From the NCBI GenBank assembly GCA_033558025.1, contig JAUCEF010000014.1, forward strand, positions 1,178,001-1,242,000: a stretch of DNA of 64,000 nucleotides, read 5' to 3'. Within the stretch, counting starts at the first letter, position 1, and every line of letters starts with the position of its first letter. Origin of the DNA: Phytophthora sp. 'mugwort'. Its lineage: Eukaryota; Oomycota; Peronosporomycetes; Peronosporales; Peronosporaceae. The position numbers were made by a program, and so were the translations under genes. The notes under the pieces are model-generated. The model was not told the origin of the DNA and made no database searches. It saw only the letters and a list, made by a program, of their open reading frames with translations. Of this stretch, positions 45,481-56,778 are shown in pieces.

Positions 45481-46638
45481 CTCAGTGATAACAAAATATT
45501 GTACTTCATGAGAGAGGTTCACGATCGTCTATTTGCACTTTACTGTGACAAGATGTATGAAATGTCCTAAGGCAGGATGGCTGGGTGGACAATGTATATT
45601 ACAAAGTGTTGCAGCTAATGGATACGCTCACACTGTCAGTGCCTGTCATTCTATGAGCCTTAATTCCTGTTTGTCGTCCTTCACGGCGCCAATGCCTAAA
45701 ACTCTGCGCAGAACAACGCGACCGCCCAAAAAGCCGCAAGGCGTCGACGTGTTGGCAGTGCCACCTTACGCTAAGTAGGCCTACCAAGATAGAAATTCGC
45801 CTTCTTCGCTAGACTGGTTGGGGGCACAAGGCGGTGGTTATGCAAGAAAAACGAAGGAAGCTACCGAATAGATTTACTAGGGAGGCCCAGTCCACAAGAG
45901 GAGTTTGGACAAGGTTGGGTGGAGGGGAAGGCGATGGGTGAGGAGTAGAAGACCAAGGACGAGCGCGAAGATGCGGTCATGGAGAATGCTAACTTGTGCC
46001 GAACTACGTATGTGATACATTTCGGAGCACACACACTGAGTGATACATTCTAGCGATAGCCGCATGCTCGTCATTTCAAAAGTAGTATACTATGCAGTGT
46101 GGGTAGTAATAGATGTATTTTTTGCCTTGTATCACCATCATTCGGGCGAATCTCTGTGAAAATCACTGATTTCTGGACTCGTTGTCGTACCCAGAACTTG
46201 TTTTCCGCCACAAGAGGTTGGAAGGGGCAGCCCCGTGATGCTTTCAATGCACAGCTGTCGATTACTGTATTCAAGATTCTTATAACCTACAACATCTGAA
46301 CTTGATATATTAATCACTGGTAATAACAATAGTTGATGTCGGTACTGTACATCTACGAACACGGCCGCACGTCGACGATCATTCCACAGAGACGGTCATA
46401 CTATGTGTATTATAGCTACCGGTCATTGTGACGATAGCTTCTCTCGGACAGCCGACGCTCTCAAATACAAATCCCAATCTCGCTCCCAGTTGGTGATCCC
46501 GTTCGTGTGACAAAAACTGTGGACAAGAGCGTCGTGAGATGATCGATTGACCACGCCATCTATCCCGTACCTGCTCTCGGTTTTCTAGCCGGAAGGTGAT
46601 TTGTCACAACCCAAGTAACCAGACTGACGCATAAGGTC
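45481..46638. other. No secure gene; upstream region of the bZIP-like gene
   Basis: A few coherent-looking frames (GRPSPQEEFGQGWVEGKAMG near 45880-45945; FSATRGWKGQPRDAFNAQLS near 46200) are not assignable. No clear initiator motif was found before 46639. Confidence 0.35.
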
Positions 46639-47856
46639 ATGGAATCACTCACATCGCAGCACTCGGAGGCTTCAGTCTTTTATCGGGATGATATCGATCA
46701 CAGCACCCGAGCCGAGGGCTTGTCCAGTCCACAATCGATTGAGTCAGGCGCTCTCACCTCGTCATTGGGTCCAGAGAACGAGTTTGCCGACTGTTTGCCA
46801 CGGATCGAGAAGCTTCGCCAAGAGAAAGAGGCGTATCGACGCCGGAAACAGCGTCAACGTCGCAAGGACGAGCGGGAGAGTCTGCGGAAAGAAGAACACG
46901 AACTGCTGCTGCATTTGCAGACATTGAAGCAAGCGATCGAAACGAATCCTGGAACCAACCGAGCGAGCGTCCAGCTTTCCAATTATTACTGGAGAGATTG
47001 CGCCGCACGACAGAAACAACAACGGCTCGCCGTAGAGATGGAGCAGAAGCGTCTCGTTGCTGCGACAAACGCTCAAGCCACGTACATCGACAACCTGATG
47101 AAGCTAGTGCAAAGGCGGCCAAGTAACGAGGTGGAAAACCAGATCCAGGGAATACATGAGAGCAATGCATTAGAGACGCACGACGATGCGGTCTTTGCGG
47201 CACTTCTTAAGGAGGTGGACGACCGCTATTGCCACGTTAGCAAGTTGCTACGAGAGTGCCGAATGGACGACTTGCCACTCGGAATCATTAATACCGAGCA
47301 TCGACGCGAAACGGACGGCAAGTTGGAATATCTCAAGCATGTTAACAAAGCGATGCAGCCATTCGACTACGAGGACACGTACCATTCTTATTGGAAGGTA
47401 GCTGGCCATCCGCATCGACAACATGATCGTGAAGTCTACGCGGGGACCGCGGGCTTGGAAAACATCATTGCGATTAAGTTTCGCGTTATGCGGACATTAA
47501 TGACGGGGGCGACGGTGTCCATGAAGCAGTGGTATGTCGTTCGACGATACGTTGAGAAAGACCGAGTCATCCACGGCTGGAAAATCTACTCGGAAGGTGA
47601 AGGGATTCTACGCGGCATGCACGCGGACGAGACGGGCTGGTCCAGGTTCCGACGGACGTCCGACGGCTTTGGCACGTGGACTGAAGCGATCGTACATCAA
47701 GTTCCTCTGTTCTTCAGCAGTGTATGCTTGAATGACGCAATTGTTGAAGAATTCCGTCAATTGCTGCAAGATAAACTCGATGAAGACAAGGATTTGATCA
47801 CAGAAGCCATGGAAGGTCTATTACTCGAGGACACATTGGCTATTCTTGACGAGTAG
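46639..47856 (+). CDS. bZIP-like protein, oomycete M96-type family (405 aa)
   Basis: An intact intronless paralogue of the gene at 18338. Residues about 58-80 are basic (LRQEKEAYRRRKQRQRRKDE), followed by leucines at 82, 89 and 96 in heptad spacing. Residues about 113-160 form a second helix (YYWRDCAARQKQQRLAVEME, NAQATYIDNLMKLVQ). The C-terminal half carries the family blocks GKLEYLKHVNKAMQPFDYED, KFRVMRTLMTGATVSMKQWY and SEGEGILRGMHADETGW. The N-terminal 50 residues are unrelated to the other copy. The start is the first ATG after stops and gives a length like its paralogue. A role in transcription is inferred from the zipper. Expression in mating or development is known for some relatives, but nothing here shows it. 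Confidence 0.85.
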   Translation: MESLTSQHSEASVFYRDDIDHSTRAEGLSSPQSIESGALTSSLGPENEFADCLPRIEKLRQEKEAYRRRKQRQRRKDERESLRKEEHELLLHLQTLKQAIETNPGTNRASVQLSNYYWRDCAARQKQQRLAVEMEQKRLVAATNAQATYIDNLMKLVQRRPSNEVENQIQGIHESNALETHDDAVFAALLKEVDDRYCHVSKLLRECRMDDLPLGIINTEHRRETDGKLEYLKHVNKAMQPFDYEDTYHSYWKVAGHPHRQHDREVYAGTAGLENIIAIKFRVMRTLMTGATVSMKQWYVVRRYVEKDRVIHGWKIYSEGEGILRGMHADETGWSRFRRTSDGFGTWTEAIVHQVPLFFSSVCLNDAIVEEFRQLLQDKLDEDKDLITEAMEGLLLEDTLAILDE

Positions 47857-49060
47857 ACACGACAAGAAGCTAGGAATATGCATTAAGAAAAACACGAGGA
47901 AGATATGAAACGAGTGGCGTGAGCCTGTGAAGAATGAACACCGTGTCAGTGTTGAGTTTTTTGTGTGTTCAATTGGTGGAAGTATGCTCTATCTACCACG
48001 AAGCGACGAGTACCAAAGCTGTAGCAGCGAGTGTGAAACAACATTGGAAAAGATTAAGCTCGCAGTCTAAATGTGTAGTAATCGATGGAGAAGGTACTGA
48101 CATCATGTCAAAAATGAGAGTCGAGTGGAATGAAAAGTGAATCACAGGCTTCGCACACCGAAAAACATTGTGATATTACGTGCACGTTTCACGCTGGGGA
48201 GAAATATATACTCTTTTTGGATGAAACCCTCGGATTTCAAAGCATTTATTCAAGAAGTCATTCAAGATTCCGAAGGCTGAGATTTTTGCCGAAATGTGGC
48301 ATGGAAATTCTACGATGATCAAGGTCCATTCCGTTAGCCAGCACGAAAAAGTGTTCACTATCTTAACACCATTTTGCATTAAACTTCAAGGCCACCTGCA
48401 ATTTTCAGTAAAAAGACACGATGCGCAGTATCGCCAGCACGACGAGAGGGAGACTTACAACTCTGTTGTTTTTGGATCGCGACTTTGTATCGAGGGGAGT
48501 TTCAAAGAGAGCGGATAAATAACTTCGCTGCAGAAACTTGTGTGGAATGATTCCGTCGGAGGCATCTGTGAGGAATAAGGGATGCGTCTGTGAGGAATAA
48601 GGGACCAGGTTTGGCAATAATTTAACCTCATGAATGCCACATAGGATGTCGCGATCCTCAATACTTGACGAGGCTATTTCTCGTCGTACTAGCTGCCAAC
48701 CTCCGTTATTAATAGAAGACTCAAGTGTCCTCTGAAGTCCTGAGCAGAGGTACATTCAGTGGTAAAGTATTGCCTGATAAGAACGATATAGCCGGCAACC
48801 AGCTGCGGGGTATGAAAAAAATGCTTTGTGCAGAATAATTGATAACACGTCGGCACTCTTTGGTGTCCACACTATTGAATAGCCAGCACAGACATCCGGC
48901 ATCCGTGATCATGCTACGCAAGATTAGCAAGAGAGGGCGATTGGCAACAGCGTATCGCATTATTGCCGGAGGGGCCCTTGGGGCCTTTGATTCCTCGTCG
49001 GGAGATGTCGACCCCGTGAACCAATAGAACAGCGGAGGTGAGAACGAGAAGGGCAAGAGA
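47857..49060. other. No secure gene; short duplication
   Basis: Contains a 22-bp direct duplication (TCTGTGAGGAATAAGGGATG at 48565 and again, less the end, at 48587). Frames at 47934-48518 look partly protein-like but carry no motif. Confidence 0.35.
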
Positions 49061-49627
49061 AGACAGAAGCCTATCGCTTCAAGGAATATCAGGAGCGTAA
49101 TAATCTTGAATGCGAAGAGCTGAAGCGAATTGAGAGACAGCTAACTTTGAAGCTGAAAACGGAGCCCGAGAAGGTAAACAGACTGTTTAGTGCACGAACA
49201 GACCTGGCCGTTTGCAAGTACTTCTGGCAGGTCAACAACATGAACAACAGCTTCGTTCGGAGATGAACCACAGGTCATTTGCAGTTGCAAGCTTTCTACA
49301 GCGACAATCTTTCCGGTGTGTTGCGTATACAGTCCGGAAGTCCAGTCGATGCCTTTGAAACTGGTGTCCGCTAGTTTGTTGTCTGAAGTCCTCAGACGCA
49401 TCGCTGTACGACGTGAATCTGTCGACAAGTGTTCGAAGAATGTGGCGTGGACAGTCCACTGGACACGCTGCCATCGCGCTTCATCGACACAACCCGGACG
49501 TAATTACTGCAGCCATTCAACATTTAGGATAAGCACAGTCGCTGTCTTCCAAGTTTACCACAGCAGTTTCGGTCGTATTCTAAAAGCGGGACTTTGCTCG
49601 AGGCTTGCTCTCGACAAGTTCCATTAA
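49061..49627 (+). pseudogene. Unclassified coiled-coil-like coding remnant
   Basis: One frame reads EAYRFKEYQERNNLECEELK then RIERQLTLKLKTEPEKVNRL and LAVCKYFWQVNNMNN. The charged, heptad-like start could be a third bZIP-like copy, since it is on the same strand 1.2 kb after the intact gene, but the family blocks of its C-terminus are not found. Stops follow at 49264 and later. Confidence 0.3.
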
Positions 49628-50541
49628 CAGTCAAAGCTTCCGTGATCGAGGCTTTAAGAAGGTGCTACAGGAAGTTGTAGAAACTAGCTCGGAGGATAGC
49701 TTTTTCAAGTGACATAGAATGTAAGCTACACTTGCAAGCTGCCAAGCAACTTGAAGTCGTTTGGCTCCCATTCATGCACTTAGTCGTTGATCTTCAAGGT
49801 TATCGTGACTCGGTTTTTTCTGCACGATAGTGACATGTGCTCGATAGTAGCGCAAACACGTTGTTCTTGTACGTCTGCCTTGAACCCTTGCGTCCAGCTC
49901 CTTTGACACCGGGGAATGTCAAGATCCACCTTCACTGCGAAGTCGCGCGGGCTTCAACGCTGTAACATTGCACTTGCAAATTGCAAGTTGCCATGTCAGC
50001 CGCTCAACCTCCACTCACAAACATCGTCGTTGCGGAGGTGAGACTCATCATCAGGCCACTTTAATAGCGGGAATTCTACCAAAATTAAGCTACTGGTGGT
50101 ATGAAAGGCGCTCTTAGAAAAGGTAAGGTGAGGGAATGACGGACGTATAGTCAAACTAAGCTAAATGTATTGAAGTGATTGCATCAATGGAACGCGGTCG
50201 GTCATTTGTGCAGTACCAAACCTCATGTTACCTTCTGTTCTCTCAACTGCAAGTGCGGAACCAAATCGAGTTGTTTGGCGTGCAGAATGCCTTCCAGTGA
50301 GAGATCTGTTAATGACTAGCGGTAGTCATTCCTCCCCAACCGACGATCGAGAAGTTTAACTCCTCCGTCGCGGTTTTGGGAACAGGGTTGCTAATGCCCC
50401 GCAAAACTCTTGTAGCGACGAAAACCGCCCACCAACAAGCGTCCATCCTGCGCTAAACCCGGTGTGTTCATGGGAACACGTATTCAAGGCTTCATGCAGG
50501 TCGCTGTCCCCCCCCTGACAGCTTGGATAAGCTTCTGATGC
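49628..50541. other. No gene recognised
   Basis: A short palindrome, ACTTGCAAATTGCAAGT, lies at about 49974-49990. No coding motif. Confidence 0.45.
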
Positions 50542-50994
50542 TCAGTATGTGCGTGTCTTAGCCAGCGTGTGGTGGTGCATAACCGGCGGTAATTCCATAT
50601 CATCGACTTCATTGACGGAGTTTTTGTGGTCGCAACAATGCTTGCTATACCGACAAAGAGCCCAAACCAATAACCCAGCCACCGAGCGAGCACACTCAAT
50701 TATCTCTTCTTGCGAAAAATGACTGAAGTGTCGATAACAAAATTCCACTATCTGGGAAGTCCAGCGGTCATTGCTGATTGGATATTCAGCCGTTGTGGCG
50801 CCCATTTCCAACGGTTGATCTCGAGATCTTGGCTCGTTGGTTTCAGCTTGGTGCTGACACAATCTGATGACCTCATGTAGAATGTCAAATGGCATTTTTA
50901 AGAAAGGTAAGCTGCGGGAATTCGGGCCAAATTCCCGCAGATAAAGTTGCCTGATCATCATGAGCAGATGCTGCCCATGCTTTCTGTGACACAA
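50542..50994 (-). CDS. Unrecognised ORF (150 aa)
   Basis: A continuous frame with a helical, aromatic-rich sequence (MPFDILHEVIRLCQHQAETN; QIVEFCYRHFSHFSQEEIIE; SVAGLLVWALCRYSKHCCDH). It is longer than chance frames nearby. The head codon is not necessarily the true start. No homologue is recognised. Confidence 0.35.
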   Translation of the reverse strand: MCHRKHGQHLLMMIRQLYLREFGPNSRSLPFLKMPFDILHEVIRLCQHQAETNEPRSRDQPLEMGATTAEYPISNDRWTSQIVEFCYRHFSHFSQEEIIECARSVAGLLVWALCRYSKHCCDHKNSVNEVDDMELPPVMHHHTLAKTRTY

Positions 50995-51963
50995 CTGTCG
51001 TCAGTTTGTATACTCAGGTTACTAAACTGAGTTTAGTAAACCTAATCGCGTAACGCAGTGCAAAAATAGTGCAATCATACTCGTTCCTATTATTATGATA
51101 TTTGACACGATAGGTCTGATCGCACAAATGACTAGAACTACATGTAACGCAGTTTAGCTGAATTAAAGGTAGTTTGTCAGAAGTATTTACAGAAGACCCT
51201 TGTATATATCAATAATTTATTAGTTATCGAAAGGAAACGGCATTTGATCGGTCTACGAAATATCTCAAGCCGTCCTGATCGGGACTGGTCAAGCGTCGTA
51301 TGAAAGAGATGAGTAGTAGCGTGAGACACACACCTAGCAAATTCACAGCCTATACAATAAAATGTAAGGACTATTTGCTTATGTAAGATCAGGTAAATTC
51401 ACGACTAAGCTCCTCGAACCAGAAGACACGCTCGTTCGCCACCGTTCCTTACCTTTTCCTCATCATCTGGCACCTCCGTACCCAACTCATGCCATGATTC
51501 ACGGGCACATCGGCTTCCATAGATCACCCCCTCCGTCCGGGACTCAGCCTCGTGCCCGCGACGCTCGTTACCGCCGGCGCGACTTCCGTCTGTGATTTTC
51601 TCCGACCTTAGTGGCTCCTCCGCATTGCACCCTTTCGCAAGTTCTTCAACGTCCCATTGAGGCAGTCATCGTTCCGTCGGTCGCTTCTCGACCCGGGTCT
51701 GCCTCTTCGCACGGTCGTAAACCCGCCAAGCGACCGGATTCGGGCCGATCCGGGCCGACCTCGGGCGACCTCGGACTCGTCTTCGGACAACAGCTCAGCA
51801 AGTAGCCGCTCACGCAGAGTATCTCAAGTGAGAGGGGGAGCCACACCACGACCGAGACGGTTGCCACCATAGAAGTACTCGGGACAGGAACAATTCCCTC
51901 CAACACTCCGAAAGCACTTACCTTCTGAAGTCACGAGTCAACATAGCAGCATACCCAAGTTTT
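50995..51963. other. No secure gene
   Basis: 51657-51872 on + is an Arg/Ser/Pro-rich low-complexity frame (SSSDNSSASSRSRRVSQVRG) in GC-rich DNA and may be the damaged N-terminal region of the transposase that follows. 50995-51500 shows nothing. Confidence 0.35.
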
Positions 51964-53320
51964 TTGTTAATGCCGACCAGAAGCAGCCCCCAGATGATCA
52001 GCACCGATTTGCCTCTGGCCCAGATGGATATATACAAGCAGCGTCGGGGGGAGAGGTTGCAAGAAATAGCGAATGAGATTGATGACGAATACTTGCACCT
52101 GTTCGAAGACGAAGTCGACTCTGGCAGCCCGATCTACGACCATTCCCTCGCCAATCAAGGATCGGAGGGAATCTGCATCATGACCAACTACTCCCACGCT
52201 GAGTTCGTATGCTCTGGTCCTGCCAGCAATTTCGTCGTACTGGGATGTTGGATGGTGTCGGAGATTTAAATTCACCGCGCGCGGTGACTTCTTCATTGCG
52301 TGAACGTCGTCAAGTAGTACTCCCAGTGGACATGCATGGAAGAAGTCTTCATTTGTGAAAATGACGATGAAGGTGTTCGAGCTGGTCGAAAAGTCACTCA
52401 TGGATCACTTCATCCAGCCGAACGTCAAGATAACGCAGCGTCAAAAGTCTCAACTGTTCAAGAACTACCGATACGCTCTATACACTACAGACTTGAAGTT
52501 CAAAGAGGCTCACCGTCCGAGTGGAAGATTCGCGGAAGAAAAACGTATTATTCAGGTAAGCACGACCTTTATGGACTAAAATTTGAAGCGTCTGTCGCAC
52601 ATCCAGCGTATGCGTCTCGCTGTCATCGCACTCTCCGATTGCCACCCATGACAACACCATCTTCAAGGAGAGGAAAGAGCTTCACACGGAAAAGCCTGCC
52701 GGGACCGGAGAACTCGGAATCGAAGACAACGGAGAAGGACACAAAGAATTTGGGCGAAGCGGGACAGTCCTGTTAGGCATGGGATACCAAGGGTCTGGCC
52801 AGATTACCAGAACAACCAAAGCGCGAACCTCGAAGGCGCGTTTATAAACAATGAAATTTAGCGTAATCGGCGTATTTCTTCTGCCCGTATCGTTGTCGAG
52901 ATGTACTTCCGTCGCTTGAGCAAGCTGTGGACGATCATGGCAGATACATTTCGTTGGAGTCACGACAAGTTCGATATGATCGCGAAAATTACTTGCGCCT
53001 TGACGATCTACCACACGTCACTAACGCGTCTCTTCGCTCAAGATGGCGATTTCTACAAGATGACGCTGAAGGATTACATACGACGCGATGAACAATCAAA
53101 GAGAAGGCGTGTGCAACGAAACCGCGTACCGACGTTGCCAAGTCAACAAGATCAACCTCGAAATTCGTTCAAGCGCGTCGCAGGAGTCGCAGCCATCGCA
53201 AATGTCGACCCCTCCATTTTTCACCTCACTAGCTTTGAAGCCGCCAACTTCTTGGTTGCGAGAGTCATCTTCGCTTCGTCAGACGTCGCTGCATACATAA
53301 AACGTAGTAGTAAACAATAA
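51964..53320 (+). pseudogene. Second Harbinger-type (DDE_4) transposase, decayed
   Basis: 51964-52269 gives ERLQEIANEIDDEYLHLFED and YDHSLANQGSEGICIMTNYS, the N-terminal helical part. Near 52355-52560 a shifted frame reads MKVFELVEKSLMDHFIQPNV and QLFKNYRYALYTTDLKFKEA (first acidic site, T-D), then the typical YYSGKHDLYGLKFEASVAHP in a further frame. The last frame (52901-53320) has MYFRRLSKLWTIMADTFRWS and ALTIYHTSLTRLFAQDGDFY, the end block that in DDE_4 enzymes follows the final acidic residue; here the usual V-E-N/E-x-F reads V-E-M-Y-F. The basic C-terminus (RRDEQSKRRRVQRNR) is kept. The family differs from the Harbinger at 12791-15631. TIRs were not found. Confidence 0.65.
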
Positions 53321-53333
53321 AAATCGCAAAAAC

Positions 53334-53400
53334 TGCCGGTAGGAGGAATCGAACCATCGTCTCGTTCGAGAGCTTTTCATTAAGCTATACTGACTGCTAG
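53334..53400 (-). other. tRNA-like 3' half (pseudo-tRNA or SINE head)
   Basis: The minus strand contains GGTTCGATTCC (an exact Pol III B-box/T-loop), followed by TCCTACCGGCA, and upstream TAGCTTAATGAAAAGC, an A-box-like D-arm. The 5' acceptor strand does not pair with the 3' strand, and a proper anticodon stem cannot be drawn. It is therefore not a functional tRNA. It begins 13 bp after the stop of the DDE_4 relic. Confidence 0.4.
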
Positions 53401-53975
53401 TGTGGAGGGAGCATTATTCTCCTTAGGCCAGATATGGACTATCGCAGTTTGGTGACAACCCCCTTAGAGCGACACTTTGCAGCGCCACTCCCCATCAATG
53501 TATCTCAAGCAAGCTTATGTAAGGCGTGGTCAATTGCACACTGAACGACAGGTCGCATGGCGATTAGGAGGGGGGGCGATTGAAATTCAACGACTGCATT
53601 TTTCATCTGTTGGCCTTGCAATGGTTGGTATCCAATGACATACGCAGGTCTGCAAAAACTCCAGCGACAGCCATTAGCTTAGAATTATCTCAATATCTGC
53701 TCACTTTCTGAATCTATAGCCATTTTTACAGTATTATATAGGAAATACTCTCGAACATCTTGTGCCCAATTAACTATTTTGTTATCTATTGGCTCCAGCT
53801 GCCTCGCCCAGCACCCAATTGGCCAAATAAGAGCTAAGTGAAAGTCTCCATTAATACTGACTTTGTTAACCAATCAGAGAATCTCATTAAAGCTATTTTT
53901 TAAACCAGCACAACCTGTCCACTTCCCCCTTCTTCATCATTGCGAAAGGAGAGCACGAAGGCTGAGAAGCTAAGT
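53401..53975. other. No secure gene
   Basis: A minus-strand frame at 53873-53685 (MVNKVSINGDFHLALIWPIG; LEPIDNKIVNWAQDVREYFL) looks protein-like but is unassigned. Confidence 0.35.
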
Positions 53976-54932
53976 ATGTCCACGCCCCGAGTGCAAGTCA
54001 CGACATCCACCCATCTATTGACTAAGCCCCGTTTGCTGAAGTGGGTGCTTGATGTGCATAAAATCCTGGTGAACGAAGCGGATACATTAAAGATGTATCG
54101 ACTTAGTAAATGCAACGTGGTTTCGTGTTAATATGTGCACATCATCGGAACCACACACAATGATTTACCGACCTTTGAACTGCTCATTACCGTCATATGA
54201 AGCACCGTGTCCATATGGTATTTTGTCCGTGGCGTGGCCGTGTGCTTGGGCGCTCCAACCTGCGCAAATCGAATATTCACGAGCGAGGAGTCCATTGCAG
54301 TACTGGGGCTGCAAGTACGAAATCAAAAACATTAAATTGACTGAAGCTCACAAGGTTTACCTATATAGCATGGTAAAGCAAGGCCGGAGACCTACCCGGA
54401 TGCAAAAACTTGATGCCTCGCAAGTTCGATGTATGGAAACGCTGCCCAGCTTCTTGAAAATCAAAAACGTTGTGAAACATTACCACCAGAAGTACCTGAT
54501 GAACTACGACAAGAAGATTGTCGAGTTTGTTCACCATGAGTTTCCAGGTCGCGAACACGACAAATCTTCGTTCGCTTTGGGTGGGCACGTGACGAGTATG
54601 GAAAAATGTTTGTCGGGAACGGTTCGGACAAAGCCCATTTCATCGTTGGAGTCCGACAAAGTGAATGCCAGCCAAGTTAGACTGGCCCACCCATTCGTTC
54701 ATTCTACACTTGAATGCTACTTTCAAGCGAAACCAAGTCGACTATTCAGAGGTCGTATGTGGACTTTTGGATCGATGCCGGAGCTTTCCTTCTTGCAGTT
54801 CCAGCTGGACGCTAAGCTCGGTGTTCCCGCCGAGCTCGCTGGTGATGCACCTCCGAGACCATTTACTCCCTCGGTGGTACGTCTAGAACTGTGTTGCCGA
54901 TCGAGTGGTCTGCCTCGTGCCCGTTCACACAA
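53976..54932 (+). pseudogene. Second MULE transposase fragment with catalytic Asp lost
   Basis: 53976-54131 opens MSTPRVQVTTSTHLLTKPRL. 54133-54936 continues with CKYEIKNIKLTEAHKVYLYS, RPTRMQKLDASQVRCMETLP and FLKIKNVVKHYHQKYLMNYD, the MULE N-terminal domain. After a shift near 54660 the sense is in 54665-54886: FILHLNATFKRNQVDY then VVCGLLDRCRSF. MULEs have D-A-T-F-K here; this copy reads N-A-T-F-K (codon AAT at 54713), so the first catalytic aspartate is mutated. The element ends soon after, with the rest of the catalytic domain missing. Confidence 0.7.
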
Positions 54933-54936
54933 CTGA

Positions 54937-56092
54937 TTCTATGTGATTTTCCTGGCAATTTGTATGTCATGGCTGCGCTCTCCTGCAGTGTGTAATGCTA
55001 CGTTAATCAATCTATCATAGTCGCACTGCTTATGTCTGTAATGTCGGCCGAAGGGGTTTAACGTCGTATTTCTATTCGCCAATATTCAGGTCATGCAGAA
55101 AATATCCATTTGGACGTAATTCCGAAATCAATAATATGACCAAACCTGCATCAATACAATCGCGAACTTTATTATCCTTTTTACTTTATTATCCGTATTA
55201 TTAAGTAAGATGAATCAAAGCCTCCAATTACTAAACATCGACGGGAGCAACCTGTCGGTCGGCCTGTCTGTATGTACGTATGTTAGACTGTCAGCAGTAC
55301 CATTTTATTCCCGTCACGCTTTTGAAGCCTTTCTATTGGACAAAATGGCTGCCGAGCAAATCGAAGGCGGCGCCGCCAGTAAACATCTTCATATCTAGCG
55401 GGACCGGAGGGCCCGCCCGTCCTACCGAAGGCGAAGGCGTAGGTGGCCCAATTTCTAAACTGACACAGAGAGTTGTGAAGCGAGCGGCTGCGAGCGGACA
55501 TAGGTGTTTACTACCGGAGCATAACGTAGGTAACTTCCTTAGTATTGGAGCGATCTTTTGAGGGAGTGAAATGGGCACCCTCGAAACGTTCACTACCGCC
55601 GCGTAGCGGCGGCGCATGACTAGCTCAAGACAGAAACGAAGCAGAAGCAAGGCGGTATGATAGAAAACGCAGCGGCAGCTGCTGCGCAAGGTACGAGGCG
55701 TCCGCTCTGCCGTTATAGTTGTGGGGAGGCTACTAACGTTGCTTTCGGGTACAGGAAGGAGCGGGAGGTCTGGAGGAAAGGTGCAATTTCAGGTGCACGC
55801 ATGGCCTTCGTCAAAAGCCAAACATGGCCGGGGGAAGCGAGAGTATGCGCTTTGCTAAATGCCTGGCACGTTTCGACATTGAGTTGGTAATGTGGCAGGA
55901 GGCGACGAGCAGCAGCGATCCGCCTTCTCGTAATGCATGTGTGGAGGACCATTTTAATAGTAGACGACGATGAGTGCGCTCACATTGAGAACATACCGAC
56001 AGTCGGACCAATACTGGAGACGGTTTCTGCGCTCGTAGATAACAAAAATACGACGTTTAGATACGACGTTATTTGTTTGGCATAAAGCAACG
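54937..56092. other. No secure gene
   Basis: 55210-55561 and 55657-55890 on + are short frames without motifs. A GC-rich hairpin (CCGCCGC, spacer GTA, GCGGCGG) is at 55596-55612. Confidence 0.35.
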
Positions 56093-56602
56093 CTAACTGT
56101 AGATAGTTGCCGCCCTAGAGGAGCTTGCAGCATTCTTCCAGAAGCACGTGGCACGTAACTGCTCTACCTCAACCTGAGTTCCTTCTTCGCTCTCACCGAT
56201 TTTCTCCAATCCCATGGCCCCGTTAACCGAGTAAGCGGTTCTCATGATATCGAATCTCGTCAACGCGTTACGAACAACCACTTTTGTCGATGGAATCCAT
56301 CCCTCTTCGCAATCGCAGTTAATCTTGAGTCGCCTGCACTTCTGACAGATATCCAATATCGATAACAGGGACGAAGCCACACATGTACTCTCCTCGCCAG
56401 GAAACATTGCGATACTGATAAGTGGATCATGTGGGATGGGGAACAGGCCTCGTCGTTCGTGCGTGCTTTTCCTTTGCTCTATCTCAGAAATATGTTCATA
56501 AATTGGTCGTCTGAAGGATGGGAGGTAGTGAGGTACAAGGGGGCCAACGTTATCGCAGCGACGAAACAGTTCTCGAAGGCTTTGCAAAATCATCAACATC
56601 AA
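56093..56602 (-). CDS. Unrecognised ORF (169 aa)
   Basis: An open frame with FRRCDNVGPLVPHYLPSFRR, SISLLSILDICQ-like text (SSLLSILDICQKCRRLKINC) and VVVRNALTRFDIMRTAYSVN. It has a C-x2-C...C-x-C cluster (CQKCRRLKINCDC) that could bind zinc. The first codon is not necessarily the true start. It follows, on the same strand, another unassigned reading (56779-57250) and may belong to the same gene. No family recognised. Confidence 0.35.
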   Translation of the reverse strand: MMLMILQSLRELFRRCDNVGPLVPHYLPSFRRPIYEHISEIEQRKSTHERRGLFPIPHDPLISIAMFPGEESTCVASSLLSILDICQKCRRLKINCDCEEGWIPSTKVVVRNALTRFDIMRTAYSVNGAMGLEKIGESEEGTQVEVEQLRATCFWKNAASSSRAATIYS

Positions 56603-56778
56603 GTGCAGAGAGAGAACACCAACACCTCAGGTAGCGGGCGGAGATGCTCCGAATATCTGAACGATTGTACCGCGATTGTGAACTGATGAAGACACGACAG
56701 GAATGATATTGCGCTTTTGAGGTCGAGGGACGGAACTCCAAAGAAGGTTGATGGAGCATCATTGAAAACACTTCAAAA

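Noticed and set aside
53334..53400. Functional tRNA gene
   Set aside because: Acceptor and anticodon stems do not form.
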